A stretch of 5,754 nt of DNA from an uncultured Collinsella sp. (GTDB lineage: Bacteria; Actinomycetota; Coriobacteriia; Coriobacteriales; Coriobacteriaceae), in the NCBI GenBank assembly GCA_900552425.1, contig URZR01000120.1, forward strand, positions 1 through 5,754, given 5' to 3'. Position numbers and translations under genes: made by a program. The notes beneath the pieces are model-generated. The model was not told where the DNA came from. It made no database searches and worked only from the letters and a program-made list of their open reading frames with translations. How positions within the stretch are numbered: the first letter of the stretch is position 1; each line of letters opens with the position of its first letter. Shown piece by piece: positions 1-5,210 of this stretch.

Positions 1-572
1 GCCCAGCGGAAGAAGGTGTTCGATTTGCGGCGGTCCGTGTTCGCGAAGAGCAGCGTTACGACCTTGCAAACGCCCCAGCCCGCGGCGAAGCCCAAGCCAA
101 GCGAGAGGACCAGACCGTAGAGGACCTTGACCCACTCGTTCATGTTGACGCCGTCCGCGCCTCCCAGGGCGATCGCCGCGCCGGTAAGGCCCGCGATGAG
201 GCTGTGGCTCTCGCTGGTGGGGATACCGAAGATGCTGGCGCCCACCGAGTAGACGACGATCGAGAACAGGGCCGCGCACAGCGCGATAAGCGCGATCTGC
301 GTGTTGGCTCCAAAATCGACCATGTTGGAGATGGTGGAAGCGACGCTGGCGTTGATGTGGGTCATGATGAAGACGCCCAGGAAGTTAAAGATGGCGCTCA
401 TGATGATCGCGGCCTTGGGCGGCAGGCAACGCGTGGTCACGCAGGTGGCGATCGCGTTGGGCGCGTCCGTCCAGCCGTTGACAAAGATTACGCCCAGCGT
501 GAGGGCGACCGTCATTGCAAGTATTGGATTGGAAAAGACTTGCGAGATGAAATAGGAGAATGATACGTCCAC
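1..572 (-). CDS. pit: PiT-family inorganic phosphate transporter, N-terminal part (cut by window edge)
   Basis: This is an integral membrane phosphate permease of the PiT family, which imports phosphate (often as a metal-phosphate complex) using a cation gradient. I translated the reverse strand from GTG at 572 and obtained 190 residues before the edge. The first half of the family's internal repeat is visible. A hydrophobic helix at residues 17-31 leads into the signature NGWTDAPNAIAT (32-43), further hydrophobic segments lie near 54-71 and 92-110, and the conserved GIPTSESHSL is at 116-125. Another helix lies at 148-168, followed by a basic stretch DRRK (180-183). The GTG at 572 is chosen because AGGAA (583-587) lies 10 bases upstream. 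The in-frame GTG at 581 is too close to that site, and there is no ATG before Met20. The family is clear; the exact start is less certain. The C-terminal half and any accessory gene lie outside the window. Confidence 0.9.
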   Translation of the reverse strand, partial: MDVSFSYFISQVFSNPILAMTVALTLGVIFVNGWTDAPNAIATCVTTRCLPPKAAIIMSAIFNFLGVFIMTHINASVASTISNMVDFGANTQIALIALCAALFSIVVYSVGASIFGIPTSESHSLIAGLTGAAIALGGADGVNMNEWVKVLYGLVLSLGLGFAAGWGVCKVVTLLFANTDRRKSNTFFRW

Positions 573-590
573 TGAAACCACGTTCCTATC

Positions 591-610
591 GTGCGGATGT
601 CCCTCCGCAC
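591..610 (-). promoter_or_regulatory. Hairpin in the pit mRNA leader
   Basis: A perfect 7-base inverted repeat, GTGCGGA and TCCGCAC with a 6-base loop, lies between the predicted pit promoter and the start codon. It would sit near the 5' end of the mRNA, about 20 bases before the GTG. It has no T tract, so it is not a terminator. It may stabilise the message or affect translation. Confidence 0.4.
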
Positions 611-622
611 GCTACAAAGCAC

Positions 623-652
623 GTAATAGGATAACACCTTACACAATATTAA
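623..652 (-). promoter_or_regulatory. Candidate promoter of the phosphate transporter gene
   Basis: Read on the minus strand, a -35 like TTAATA (652-647) and a -10 like TATTAC (628-623) are separated by 18 bases. Neither hexamer is a strong match to the housekeeping consensus, which would suit a promoter that needs an activator. The predicted start of transcription is near 616, about 45 bases before the GTG start codon. Confidence 0.4.
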
Positions 653-692
653 CGAGGTCTTAATACGGTTATCGTTTGTAAGGACTCCGTAA
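647..692 (-). promoter_or_regulatory. Possible Pho-box-like phased TTA repeats upstream of pit
   Basis: On the minus strand, TTACGG (692-687) and TTACAA (681-676) are spaced by 11 bases, and TTAAGA (663-658) and TTAATA (652-647) are again spaced by 11. The last one overlaps the predicted -35. Repeats of this type with an 11-base period are how PhoB/PhoP response regulators bind in several phyla, and the downstream gene is a phosphate transporter. The regulator itself is not in the window, so the assignment is inference. Confidence 0.35.
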
Positions 693-807
693 GGGATTTT
701 AAATCATCGAGCACCAAGCGGTTTGGCTAATCCCATCTAACGGCCCATGAGGCCACGGCGCGCTTAGTAGACGGCTGTCTGTATCTCGTTGGGATAGTTG
801 GTGGCGA

Positions 808-1175
808 AAAGGCAAAGCGGGCCGATAAGCCGGGTTCTGTCGTGGGCGATCATTTATCTTGCCTGCACGTTACCGTGCAGTTCCACGCACGCTACCCGAA
901 CGCGGACCGGGCCGGCCCATAGCGTTCCTATTCGCGCTTGCTCCGGATGGGGCTTGCCAAGCCGCCGTGTTGCCACGACGCTGGTGGTCTCTTACACCAC
1001 CGTTTCAGCTTTTCCCTTTACGCCTTGCAGCGCAGGTGGGAGTCTTCTTTTCTGCGGCGCTTTCCGTCGGATCACTCCGCCCGGCCGTTAGCCGGCATCC
1101 CGCCCTCTGGAGCCCGGACTTTCCTCACGCGTGCCGCAAGCAGCACATCGCGCGACCGTCTGGCCCACTCAGCAG
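808..1175 (-). ncRNA. rnpB: RNase P RNA, bacterial type A
   Basis: This is the catalytic RNA of ribonuclease P, which removes the 5' leader from tRNA precursors together with the RnpA protein. The universally conserved 5' element GAGGAAAGTCCGGGCTCC is present at 1126-1109. The conserved 3' element, CGACAGAACCCGGCTTATCGG in two halves, occupies 842-822. GTGGGCC at 1168-1162 pairs with GGCCCGC at 823-817 to form helix P1, closing the molecule. The CCGGAGCAAG segment near 945-936 and the GAATAGG that follows it match the type A core. Ends are approximate: the 5' end is placed about 6-7 bases after the predicted -10, and the 3' end just after P1. The length of about 368 bases fits the class. One oddity is that the L15 loop, expected to read GGU and bind the tRNA 3' CCA, appears to read GGC (958-956). 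Confidence 0.95.
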
Positions 1176-1181
1176 TGCAAG

Positions 1182-1208
1182 AGTGTAGCACACCGTTGCC
1201 GCAGGCAA
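1182..1208 (-). promoter_or_regulatory. Candidate rnpB promoter
   Basis: On the minus strand, TACACT (1187-1182) is preceded by TGC, giving an extended -10 element. A possible -35 is TTGCCT (1208-1203) with a short 15-base spacer, so the extended -10 may do most of the work. Transcription would start about 6-7 bases downstream, at the expected 5' end of RNase P RNA. A 13-base palindrome (TTGCC GCA GGCAA, 1196-1208) covers the -35 side. Confidence 0.5.
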
Positions 1209-1337
1209 TGGCACAACACAAGCGTTCGACACGATAAACCAAGAACCACGCCATGCAGTACAATAGGGTCGTCGATGGGCAACGTCGTCAGTCGAGACAC
1301 GACCGCGCTCCGCACCCCTCCGTCTACTCGGTGCGTT

Positions 1338-1359
1338 CCCGCCTCCTCCCCGAGGCGGG
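1338..1359. repeat. Strong GC-rich hairpin in the rnpB-rpsA gap
   Basis: The perfect 8-base arms CCCGCCTC and GAGGCGGG are separated by a 6-base loop. On the plus strand a run of five T (1369-1373) follows, but only 10 bases after the stem, so it is a poor fit to an intrinsic terminator. On the minus strand no T run follows. It could be a remnant, a backup stop for stray plus-strand transcripts, or just a structured spacer. Confidence 0.4.
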
Positions 1360-1407
1360 ATGTCGGCATTTTTCATGCATCGACAACCCAATAGCAAACA
1401 GACAACC

Positions 1408-1439
1408 CGGGCAGCATTGCGCACGGGCAGCATCGCGCG
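1408..1439. repeat. Two tandem 16-base imperfect repeats
   Basis: Two adjacent copies, 1408-1423 and 1424-1439, share CGGGCAGCAT followed by GCGC and differ at 2 of 16 positions. A separate 8-base direct repeat, GACAACCC (1382-1389 and 1401-1408), lies just before. No function is evident. Confidence 0.6.
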
Positions 1440-1455
1440 CCTCAGCAGCAAATGC

Positions 1456-1493
1456 AAAAAGGGACCCATCCATTGCGGACGGGTCCCTTAAAA
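1456..1493 (-). terminator. Intrinsic terminator of rpsA
   Basis: Read on the minus strand, AAGGGACCCGTCC (1489-1477) pairs with GGATGGGTCCCTT (1471-1459), a 13-base stem with one G-U pair and a 5-base loop, followed by five T (1460-1456). It begins about 25 bases after the rpsA stop codon, with the orientation and spacing expected of a rho-independent terminator. The plus strand lacks a T run after the stem, so it acts in one direction. Confidence 0.92.
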
Positions 1494-1513
1494 CAAGTGA
1501 TCGTCAAACCGAT

Positions 1514-2680
1514 TTACTCGGCGTCGGTCTCCTCGTCCTTCTTCTCGGAAGGCAGCGGGGTAACCTCGATCTCGACGCCCAGAGTCTCAGCAGCGGACTT
1601 CATGGACAGGGAGATACGACGACGGTCGAGGTCGATCTCCATGACCTTGACCTGAACCTTGTCGCCCACGTGGGTGACCTGAGAAGGCTGATCGACGTGC
1701 TTGTTGGCCATCTCGGAGATGTGCACCAGGCCCTCGATGCCCTCGCCCAGATCGACGAAAGCGCCGAACGGGACAAGCTTGGTCACAGTGCCCTCGACGA
1801 TAGCGCCGACGGGGTACTTCTTGACCAGTGCGCGCCACGGATCCTCGGTGGTCTGCTTGAGACCCAGGGAGATGCGCTCGCGGTTGAGATCGACGTCGAG
1901 AACCTCGACCTCGACCTCCTGGCCGACCTTGACAACCTCGGAAGGATGGTTGACGTGGTTCCAGGAGAGCTCGGAGATGTGGATAAGGCCGTCGATACCG
2001 CCGAGGTCGACGAAAGCGCCGAAGTCGACGATGGAGGAAACGGTGCCCTGGAGACGCATACCAGACTTGAGCTTGGACAGGATCTCGGAGCGCTCGGCCT
2101 TACGGGACTCCTCGAGCACGACGCGACGGGAGAGGACGACGTTGTTGCGGTTGCGGTCCATCTCGATGACGCGGGCCTCGATGCGGGTGCCCATGTAGGA
2201 GGTGAGGTCCTTGACACGACGGAGGTCGACGAGGGAAGCAGGCAGGAAGCCACGCAGGCCGATGTCGAGGATCAGGCCGCCCTTGACAACCTCAATAACC
2301 TCGCCCTCGACGTTCTCGCCGGAGTTGAACTTCTCCTCGATGCGGTTCCAAGCACGCTCGTACTCGGCACGCTTCTTGGAGAGGACCAGACGGCCGTCCT
2401 TGTCCTCCTTCTGGAGAACCAGAGCCTCGATGGGATCACCGAGTGCAACGATGTCTGCAGGGTTAGCGTCCTTGCGGATGGACAGCTCGCGGACCGGGAT
2501 AACGCCCTCGGACTTGAATCCGATGTCAACGAGCACCTCGTCATGCTCGATCTTAACGACAGTGCCGTTAACGAGATCGCCCTCATCAAAGTCGGTAATC
2601 GTACCGTCGATGAGGCTGTTCATCTCCTCCTCGTTGACATCGTCAAGAGAGAAAATGGACGAGTTCTGAATCTCACTCAA
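1514..2680 (-). CDS. rpsA: 30S ribosomal protein S1
   Basis: S1 is an RNA-binding protein of the small ribosomal subunit that helps load and unfold mRNA at translation initiation. The 388-residue product has four S1 (OB-fold) domains, at about residues 33-104, 121-186, 207-275 and 292-361. Domains 3 and 4 carry the classic GxVxxxxxFGAFVDLG...GLxHISE pattern, while domains 1 and 2 are more diverged, as usual for S1. An acidic tail (EKKDEETDAE) ends the protein. Four domains is shorter than the six of E. coli S1 and typical of Gram-positive types. The start is TTG at 2680: AAAGGGG (2694-2688) lies 7 bases upstream and no in-frame ATG lies near. The gene appears monocistronic, with its own promoter near 2840-2812 and a terminator just after the stop. 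Its leader can fold over the ribosome binding site, suggesting translational control. Confidence 0.96.
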   Translation of the reverse strand: MSEIQNSSIFSLDDVNEEEMNSLIDGTITDFDEGDLVNGTVVKIEHDEVLVDIGFKSEGVIPVRELSIRKDANPADIVALGDPIEALVLQKEDKDGRLVLSKKRAEYERAWNRIEEKFNSGENVEGEVIEVVKGGLILDIGLRGFLPASLVDLRRVKDLTSYMGTRIEARVIEMDRNRNNVVLSRRVVLEESRKAERSEILSKLKSGMRLQGTVSSIVDFGAFVDLGGIDGLIHISELSWNHVNHPSEVVKVGQEVEVEVLDVDLNRERISLGLKQTTEDPWRALVKKYPVGAIVEGTVTKLVPFGAFVDLGEGIEGLVHISEMANKHVDQPSQVTHVGDKVQVKVMEIDLDRRRISLSMKSAAETLGVEIEVTPLPSEKKDEETDAE

Positions 2681-2684
2681 AGGT

Positions 2685-2723
2685 GGACCCCTTTCGAACT
2701 ACGGGGCCCCGATTGCTAGGACC
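2685..2723 (-). promoter_or_regulatory. rpsA leader: ribosome binding site in alternative hairpins
   Basis: In the mRNA, GGGCCCC (2709-2703) can pair with GGGGUCC (2691-2685) over 7 bases with one G-U, around an 11-base loop. This buries the AAAGGGG ribosome binding site (2694-2688) of the TTG start. Alternatively GGUCC (2723-2719) can pair with GGGCC (2709-2705), using the same segment and freeing the site. The two folds exclude each other. S1 represses its own translation in some bacteria; here that role is inference from sequence alone. Confidence 0.45.
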
Positions 2724-2811
2724 TACAGAAGGGTGCGACAAGCACACAACGTTTAGGAACACTCGGGAGCCGACAGATACTAATGTGACGCTTATGCAAT
2801 CACGTTCGTAT

Positions 2812-2840
2812 AGGTTACGGGGAAATGAGTTCGATTTCAA
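2812..2840 (-). promoter_or_regulatory. Candidate rpsA promoter
   Basis: On the minus strand, TTGAAA (2840-2835), one base off the -35 consensus, is followed after exactly 17 bases by TAACCT (2817-2812), a weak -10. Transcription would start near 2805 and give a leader of about 125 bases before the TTG start codon. This is long enough to hold the hairpins described at the ribosome binding site. Confidence 0.5.
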
Positions 2841-2864
2841 GCGTGAACTGCGATTTTTTACTCG

Positions 2865-2908
2865 TGTGGAGACTTTTTCGCAATCTTGTGAACGACTGTC
2901 TCCACAAG
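2865..2908. repeat. Three-armed inverted repeat in the rpsA/HAD divergent region
   Basis: TGTGGAGAC (2865-2873) is perfectly complementary to GTCTCCACA (2898-2906) over 9 bases. CTTGTG (2885-2890) is complementary to CACAAG (2903-2908) over 6. The right arm is shared, so only one pairing can form at a time. The cluster lies about 25 bases upstream of the rpsA -35 and about 90 bases upstream of the HAD start. It could be an operator for either gene or a switch in a HAD leader. No T run follows in a way that would make it a terminator. Confidence 0.5.
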
Positions 2909-2995
2909 TTGACGATAAGCAGCTAGGCATACTGCTTTGGGGTAAAGTATCCCAGACATATGATTCTGGAACGATTTTTCGAGAAAGGTGCCCGC

Positions 2996-3738
2996 GTGCT
3001 CAAAGCAGTCGTTTTCGATATGGACGAGACGCTTCTTAGCATCAACCTCAATGCGTTCATCCTTCGCTATTTTAAGGATGTCTCATCGATGCTCGCGGAT
3101 ATCGGACGTCGCAGCCGCGGGGGCACGATGGCACGCCTCGGCACCATCCTGGTCGACCTCAACGCCAATCGCCGCAGCGGCACGGACAATCGCACCAATC
3201 TTGAGTTTTACCAAGAAGAGGTCGAGCGCCGATGCGGGATCCGCCTCTCCGATCCCATCATCTACGAGGCGTTTACCTACTATGACCGCGAAGTTCTTCC
3301 GTACAAGAACGACGATGTCATTAACGCCCACGCCATGCCGGGCGCGCACGCCGCGCTCCAGGCCGTACAGGACGCTGGACTGCGTTGCGCGCTCTTTACC
3401 AACCCCAGCTTTCCCCAGGGAGCCATCGGGGCGACCTGGCCGACGCCCCCTTTGAGCTCGTCACGCACATGGGAAACACCACCCGCTGCAAGCCCGATGC
3501 CACATATTATCTAGAGCAGCTGCAGGTCATGGGGCTCGAGCCACATGAGGTCCTCATGGTGGGCAACGACCCCAAGCGCGATTTCCCCAGCCCCGACTGC
3601 GGCATTCAAACCGCCTATGTAGGCCAAGGAAAGCCCGGCCGAGCCACCTGGCACGGAACCATGGAAGACTTCGCCCGCGACTTTAACGCCGTAGTAGAAG
3701 CCTTCTACGAACACCAAGTAGCCGACGAGCTGTCCTAG
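2996..3738 (+). pseudogene. HAD-superfamily hydrolase (phosphatase-like), frameshifted
   Basis: The product is a haloacid-dehalogenase-type hydrolase, probably a phosphatase acting on a small metabolite; the substrate cannot be told. The first frame, from GTG 2996, gives motif I DMDET (residues 8-12, nucleophile Asp8 and acid Asp10) and motif II FTNP (Thr135). After GCC ATC (3422-3427) this frame runs into unrelated sequence and stops at 3514. The homologous sequence continues in another frame from GGC at 3430 (GDLADAPFELVTHM), with motif III in CKPDATYY and motif IV in VGNDPKRDF, to the stop at 3736-3738. All four motifs survive but are split, so no single frame makes the enzyme. A loss of 3n+1 bases explains it. 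GTG 2996 is preferred over ATG 2960 because AAAGGTG (2984-2990) precedes it by 5 bases and motif I then begins at the usual distance from the N terminus. The tail overlaps the convergent cysteine desulfidase gene by 4 bases. Confidence 0.8.
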
Positions 3739-5054
3739 CACACTTGGGTTTTGCCGATCATGATGTTGAGGATCTCGACGTCGGTATCCTTCATGCCAAC
3801 GCGGCCCACATAGCCCATGCTGGCGATCGTCTCTTCCACCGTATCCTGAATCAGGCCCTCGCCGGCACGGAAGCCGCGGCCCTGCATGGCCATATCGTGG
3901 CCCAGAATTGCCGCATCAACGGCAGCGGAAATCTTAGCGGCGCAGCTTGCCTTGGCGCCATCGCACACGATGCCGCCCACGTTACCGAGCGTATTGGAGA
4001 CCGTCGCACCGATCTGCTCGCGTGTGCCACCGCACAGCCAGGTAATCGCAGCACCGGCACCGCACGCAGCGCAAATAGCACCGCAAAACGCCGAGAGCGC
4101 ACCAATATAGCTCTTAATGTGCACGGCAATAAGGTCGGACAGTATCACGGCACGCACCAAGCGATCGTGGTCGCAGCGCAGGTAGTCGGCATATTCCATA
4201 ACGGGCAACGCACAGGTAATACCCTGGTTGCCCGAGCCGCACACAATGGCGACTGGCAGCGCACAGCCGTTCATACGGGCGTCAGACCCGGCGGCCGCAC
4301 GCGCACGCGCACGACAGGCAACGTCGTCGGCGCGAGCGCCCAGCAGCGTACGGCCCACCTCGGCACCCCAAGAGTGCGCCAGGCCCTCGGCACTAATAGC
4401 GCCGTTCAGCTCAATCTGACGCTCAACGGCAGCGCGGGCGCCCTCGATGTCGCCGTCCTCGATAAAGTCAATGATGGACTCAATCGACATGGGCGTATCG
4501 GCGTTATCGGCGGCACGCTCGGCCACGACGCGCTCGGCGCAGGCAGCGCACTCCCCCGCCGACTTGCCGCACACCGGAATGCCATCGAGCGTATGGCACG
4601 TAACATTGGTGTGATGGTCGGTGATCTCGACGACCGCAGTATGACCTCCGGCCGTGGCAGTCACCTTAATGTAGAGGTTGGGCACACCCTCGACAAGCGA
4701 CACGTCGCAGTAGTCGGCATCGGAGAGCAGCTCGGTCACGCGAGCGCGGTCTTCATCGCCAACACTCTCGAGCACCTCGAGCGCGCTCTTGGCGTCACCG
4801 CCCACGGCACCCAGCACGGCCGCGGCCTCAATACCGTGCATACCGCCCGAGTTGGGCACGGTCACGCTCTTAACGTTCTTAATGATGTTGCCCGAGCAGG
4901 CAACATCCATGTGTTCGGGCTCGCAACCGAGCGTCTGGCTCGCCAGCGCCGCCGCATAGGCAACGGCAATGGGCTCGGTGCAGCCGAGCGCACAGACAAG
5001 CTCGCGGTTCAAAACATCGCAAAACGCGGTATCACGAATGGAATCGGTAGGCAT
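3735..5054 (-). CDS. cyuA: L-cysteine desulfidase (CyuA/YhaM, formerly UPF0597; serine dehydratase alpha-like)
   Basis: This family breaks L-cysteine down to pyruvate, ammonia and hydrogen sulfide with an oxygen-sensitive iron-sulfur cluster rather than PLP. It is a cytoplasmic enzyme of cysteine detoxification and catabolism. The 439-residue product shows the family marks GCTEP (Cys25), CSGNIIKN (from Cys53), VPNSGG (66-71), CGSGNQG (272-278), SAFCGAICAACGAG (Cys324) and GGIVCDGAK (Cys364). Cys25, Cys324 and Cys364 are the best candidates for cluster ligands by motif position. I chose ATG at 5054 rather than ATG 5060, because AGGAG (5065-5061) touches the first ATG but lies 6 bases before the second. 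With about 20 cysteines it is strikingly Cys-rich. No transporter partner gene is adjacent. An L-serine dehydratase alpha chain is the main alternative, but the full-length single-chain layout and motifs favour the desulfidase family. Confidence 0.88.
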   Translation of the reverse strand: MPTDSIRDTAFCDVLNRELVCALGCTEPIAVAYAAALASQTLGCEPEHMDVACSGNIIKNVKSVTVPNSGGMHGIEAAAVLGAVGGDAKSALEVLESVGDEDRARVTELLSDADYCDVSLVEGVPNLYIKVTATAGGHTAVVEITDHHTNVTCHTLDGIPVCGKSAGECAACAERVVAERAADNADTPMSIESIIDFIEDGDIEGARAAVERQIELNGAISAEGLAHSWGAEVGRTLLGARADDVACRARARAAAGSDARMNGCALPVAIVCGSGNQGITCALPVMEYADYLRCDHDRLVRAVILSDLIAVHIKSYIGALSAFCGAICAACGAGAAITWLCGGTREQIGATVSNTLGNVGGIVCDGAKASCAAKISAAVDAAILGHDMAMQGRGFRAGEGLIQDTVEETIASMGYVGRVGMKDTDVEILNIMIGKTQVC

Positions 5055-5060
5055 AGCCAT

Positions 5061-5065
5061 CTCCT
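5061..5065 (-). promoter_or_regulatory. Ribosome binding site that decides the desulfidase start
   Basis: AGGAG abuts the upstream ATG (5060) with no spacer, which would not allow initiation there. It lies 6 bases from the in-frame ATG at 5054, a normal spacing, so the second ATG is the likely start. Confidence 0.7.
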
Positions 5066-5068
5066 ACA

Positions 5069-5113
5069 TGTATAGCGGGTTGCTCTCGCAAGTATCAACT
5101 TCTCCATTTGATA
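5069..5113 (-). promoter_or_regulatory. Candidate desulfidase promoter with operator-like inverted repeat
   Basis: On the minus strand, TTGATA (5098-5093) and TATACA (5074-5069) are 18 bases apart, a fair promoter. It would give a very short leader starting near 5062, right at the ribosome binding site, so an upstream start is also possible. The -35 is one arm of the inverted repeat TATCAA (5093-5098) and TTGATA (5108-5113) with a 9-base spacer, which looks like a repressor or activator site. TTGC/GCAA arms also lie inside the promoter spacer. Confidence 0.4.
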
Positions 5114-5152
5114 ACAAGGCACCAAAAACCGCAAGTCGAGTTCCGGCAGACG

Positions 5153-5181
5153 GCCGCCAGAAGCAAATTGGCGGCATTTTT
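5153..5181 (+). terminator. Plus-strand intrinsic terminator-like hairpin upstream of rpiB
   Basis: GCCGCCA (5153-5159) pairs perfectly with TGGCGGC (5169-5175) around a 9-base loop, followed by A and five T (5177-5181). It stops plus-strand transcription before rpiB. No plus-strand gene ends just upstream. It may end read-through from the HAD gene running antisense across the desulfidase gene, or act as an attenuator if rpiB is transcribed from further left. Confidence 0.6.
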
Positions 5182-5210
5182 CGTGATGAGCTGATGTTCG
5201 CGTCCGCTAA

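Larger units (their letters stand above)
573..807. other. Intergenic region between pit and rnpB
   Basis: I see no gene here. The left half holds the pit leader hairpin, promoter and phased TTA repeats. The right half (about 705-807) has a few short inverted repeats, including a palindromic GATTTTAAATC at 695-705 and ATCCCA/TGGGAT arms at 730-735 and 790-795. It has no clear intrinsic terminator for rnpB on the minus strand. Confidence 0.6.
1212..1455. other. Non-coding gap between rnpB promoter and rpsA terminator
   Basis: I find no credible gene on either strand. Open frames crossing this stretch have compositions unlike real proteins and run into rnpB or the antisense of rpsA. The gap holds only a GC-rich hairpin and short direct repeats. 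No tRNA-like cloverleaf was seen. Confidence 0.55.

Noticed and set aside
204..563. Plus-strand open frames opposite the phosphate transporter
   Set aside because: Highly charged, repetitive products with no domain. The minus strand has the PiT signature motifs.
700..800. Possible tRNA or small RNA between pit and rnpB
   Set aside because: The short inverted repeats do not make a cloverleaf, and no promoter plus terminator pair frames them.
798..1469. Several open frames on both strands across rnpB and the gap beyond it
   Set aside because: They overlap the RNase P RNA core, lack ribosome binding sites and have low-complexity Arg/Ser/Pro-rich products.
1253..2719. Plus-strand open frame of 488 codons opposite rpsA
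   Set aside because: It is the mirror of the rpsA codon bias (runs of Asp, Leu, Val), has no ribosome binding site and extends into non-coding DNA. The minus strand encodes clear S1 domains.
2960..2995. ATG 2960 as the start of the HAD gene
   Set aside because: No ribosome binding site precedes it, and it adds 12 residues before the usual N-terminal beta strand. GTG 2996 has AAAGGTG 5 bases upstream.
3420..3434. Programmed ribosomal frameshifting in the HAD gene
   Set aside because: There is no slippery heptamer or convincing downstream structure, this enzyme family is not known to use it, and residues seem to be missing at the joint.
3744..5075. Plus-strand open frame of 443 codons opposite the cysteine desulfidase gene
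   Set aside because: It is a nearly full-length antisense shadow caused by GC-rich third positions, with a His/Arg/Gly/Thr-rich composition and no recognisable domain. The minus strand carries all family motifs.
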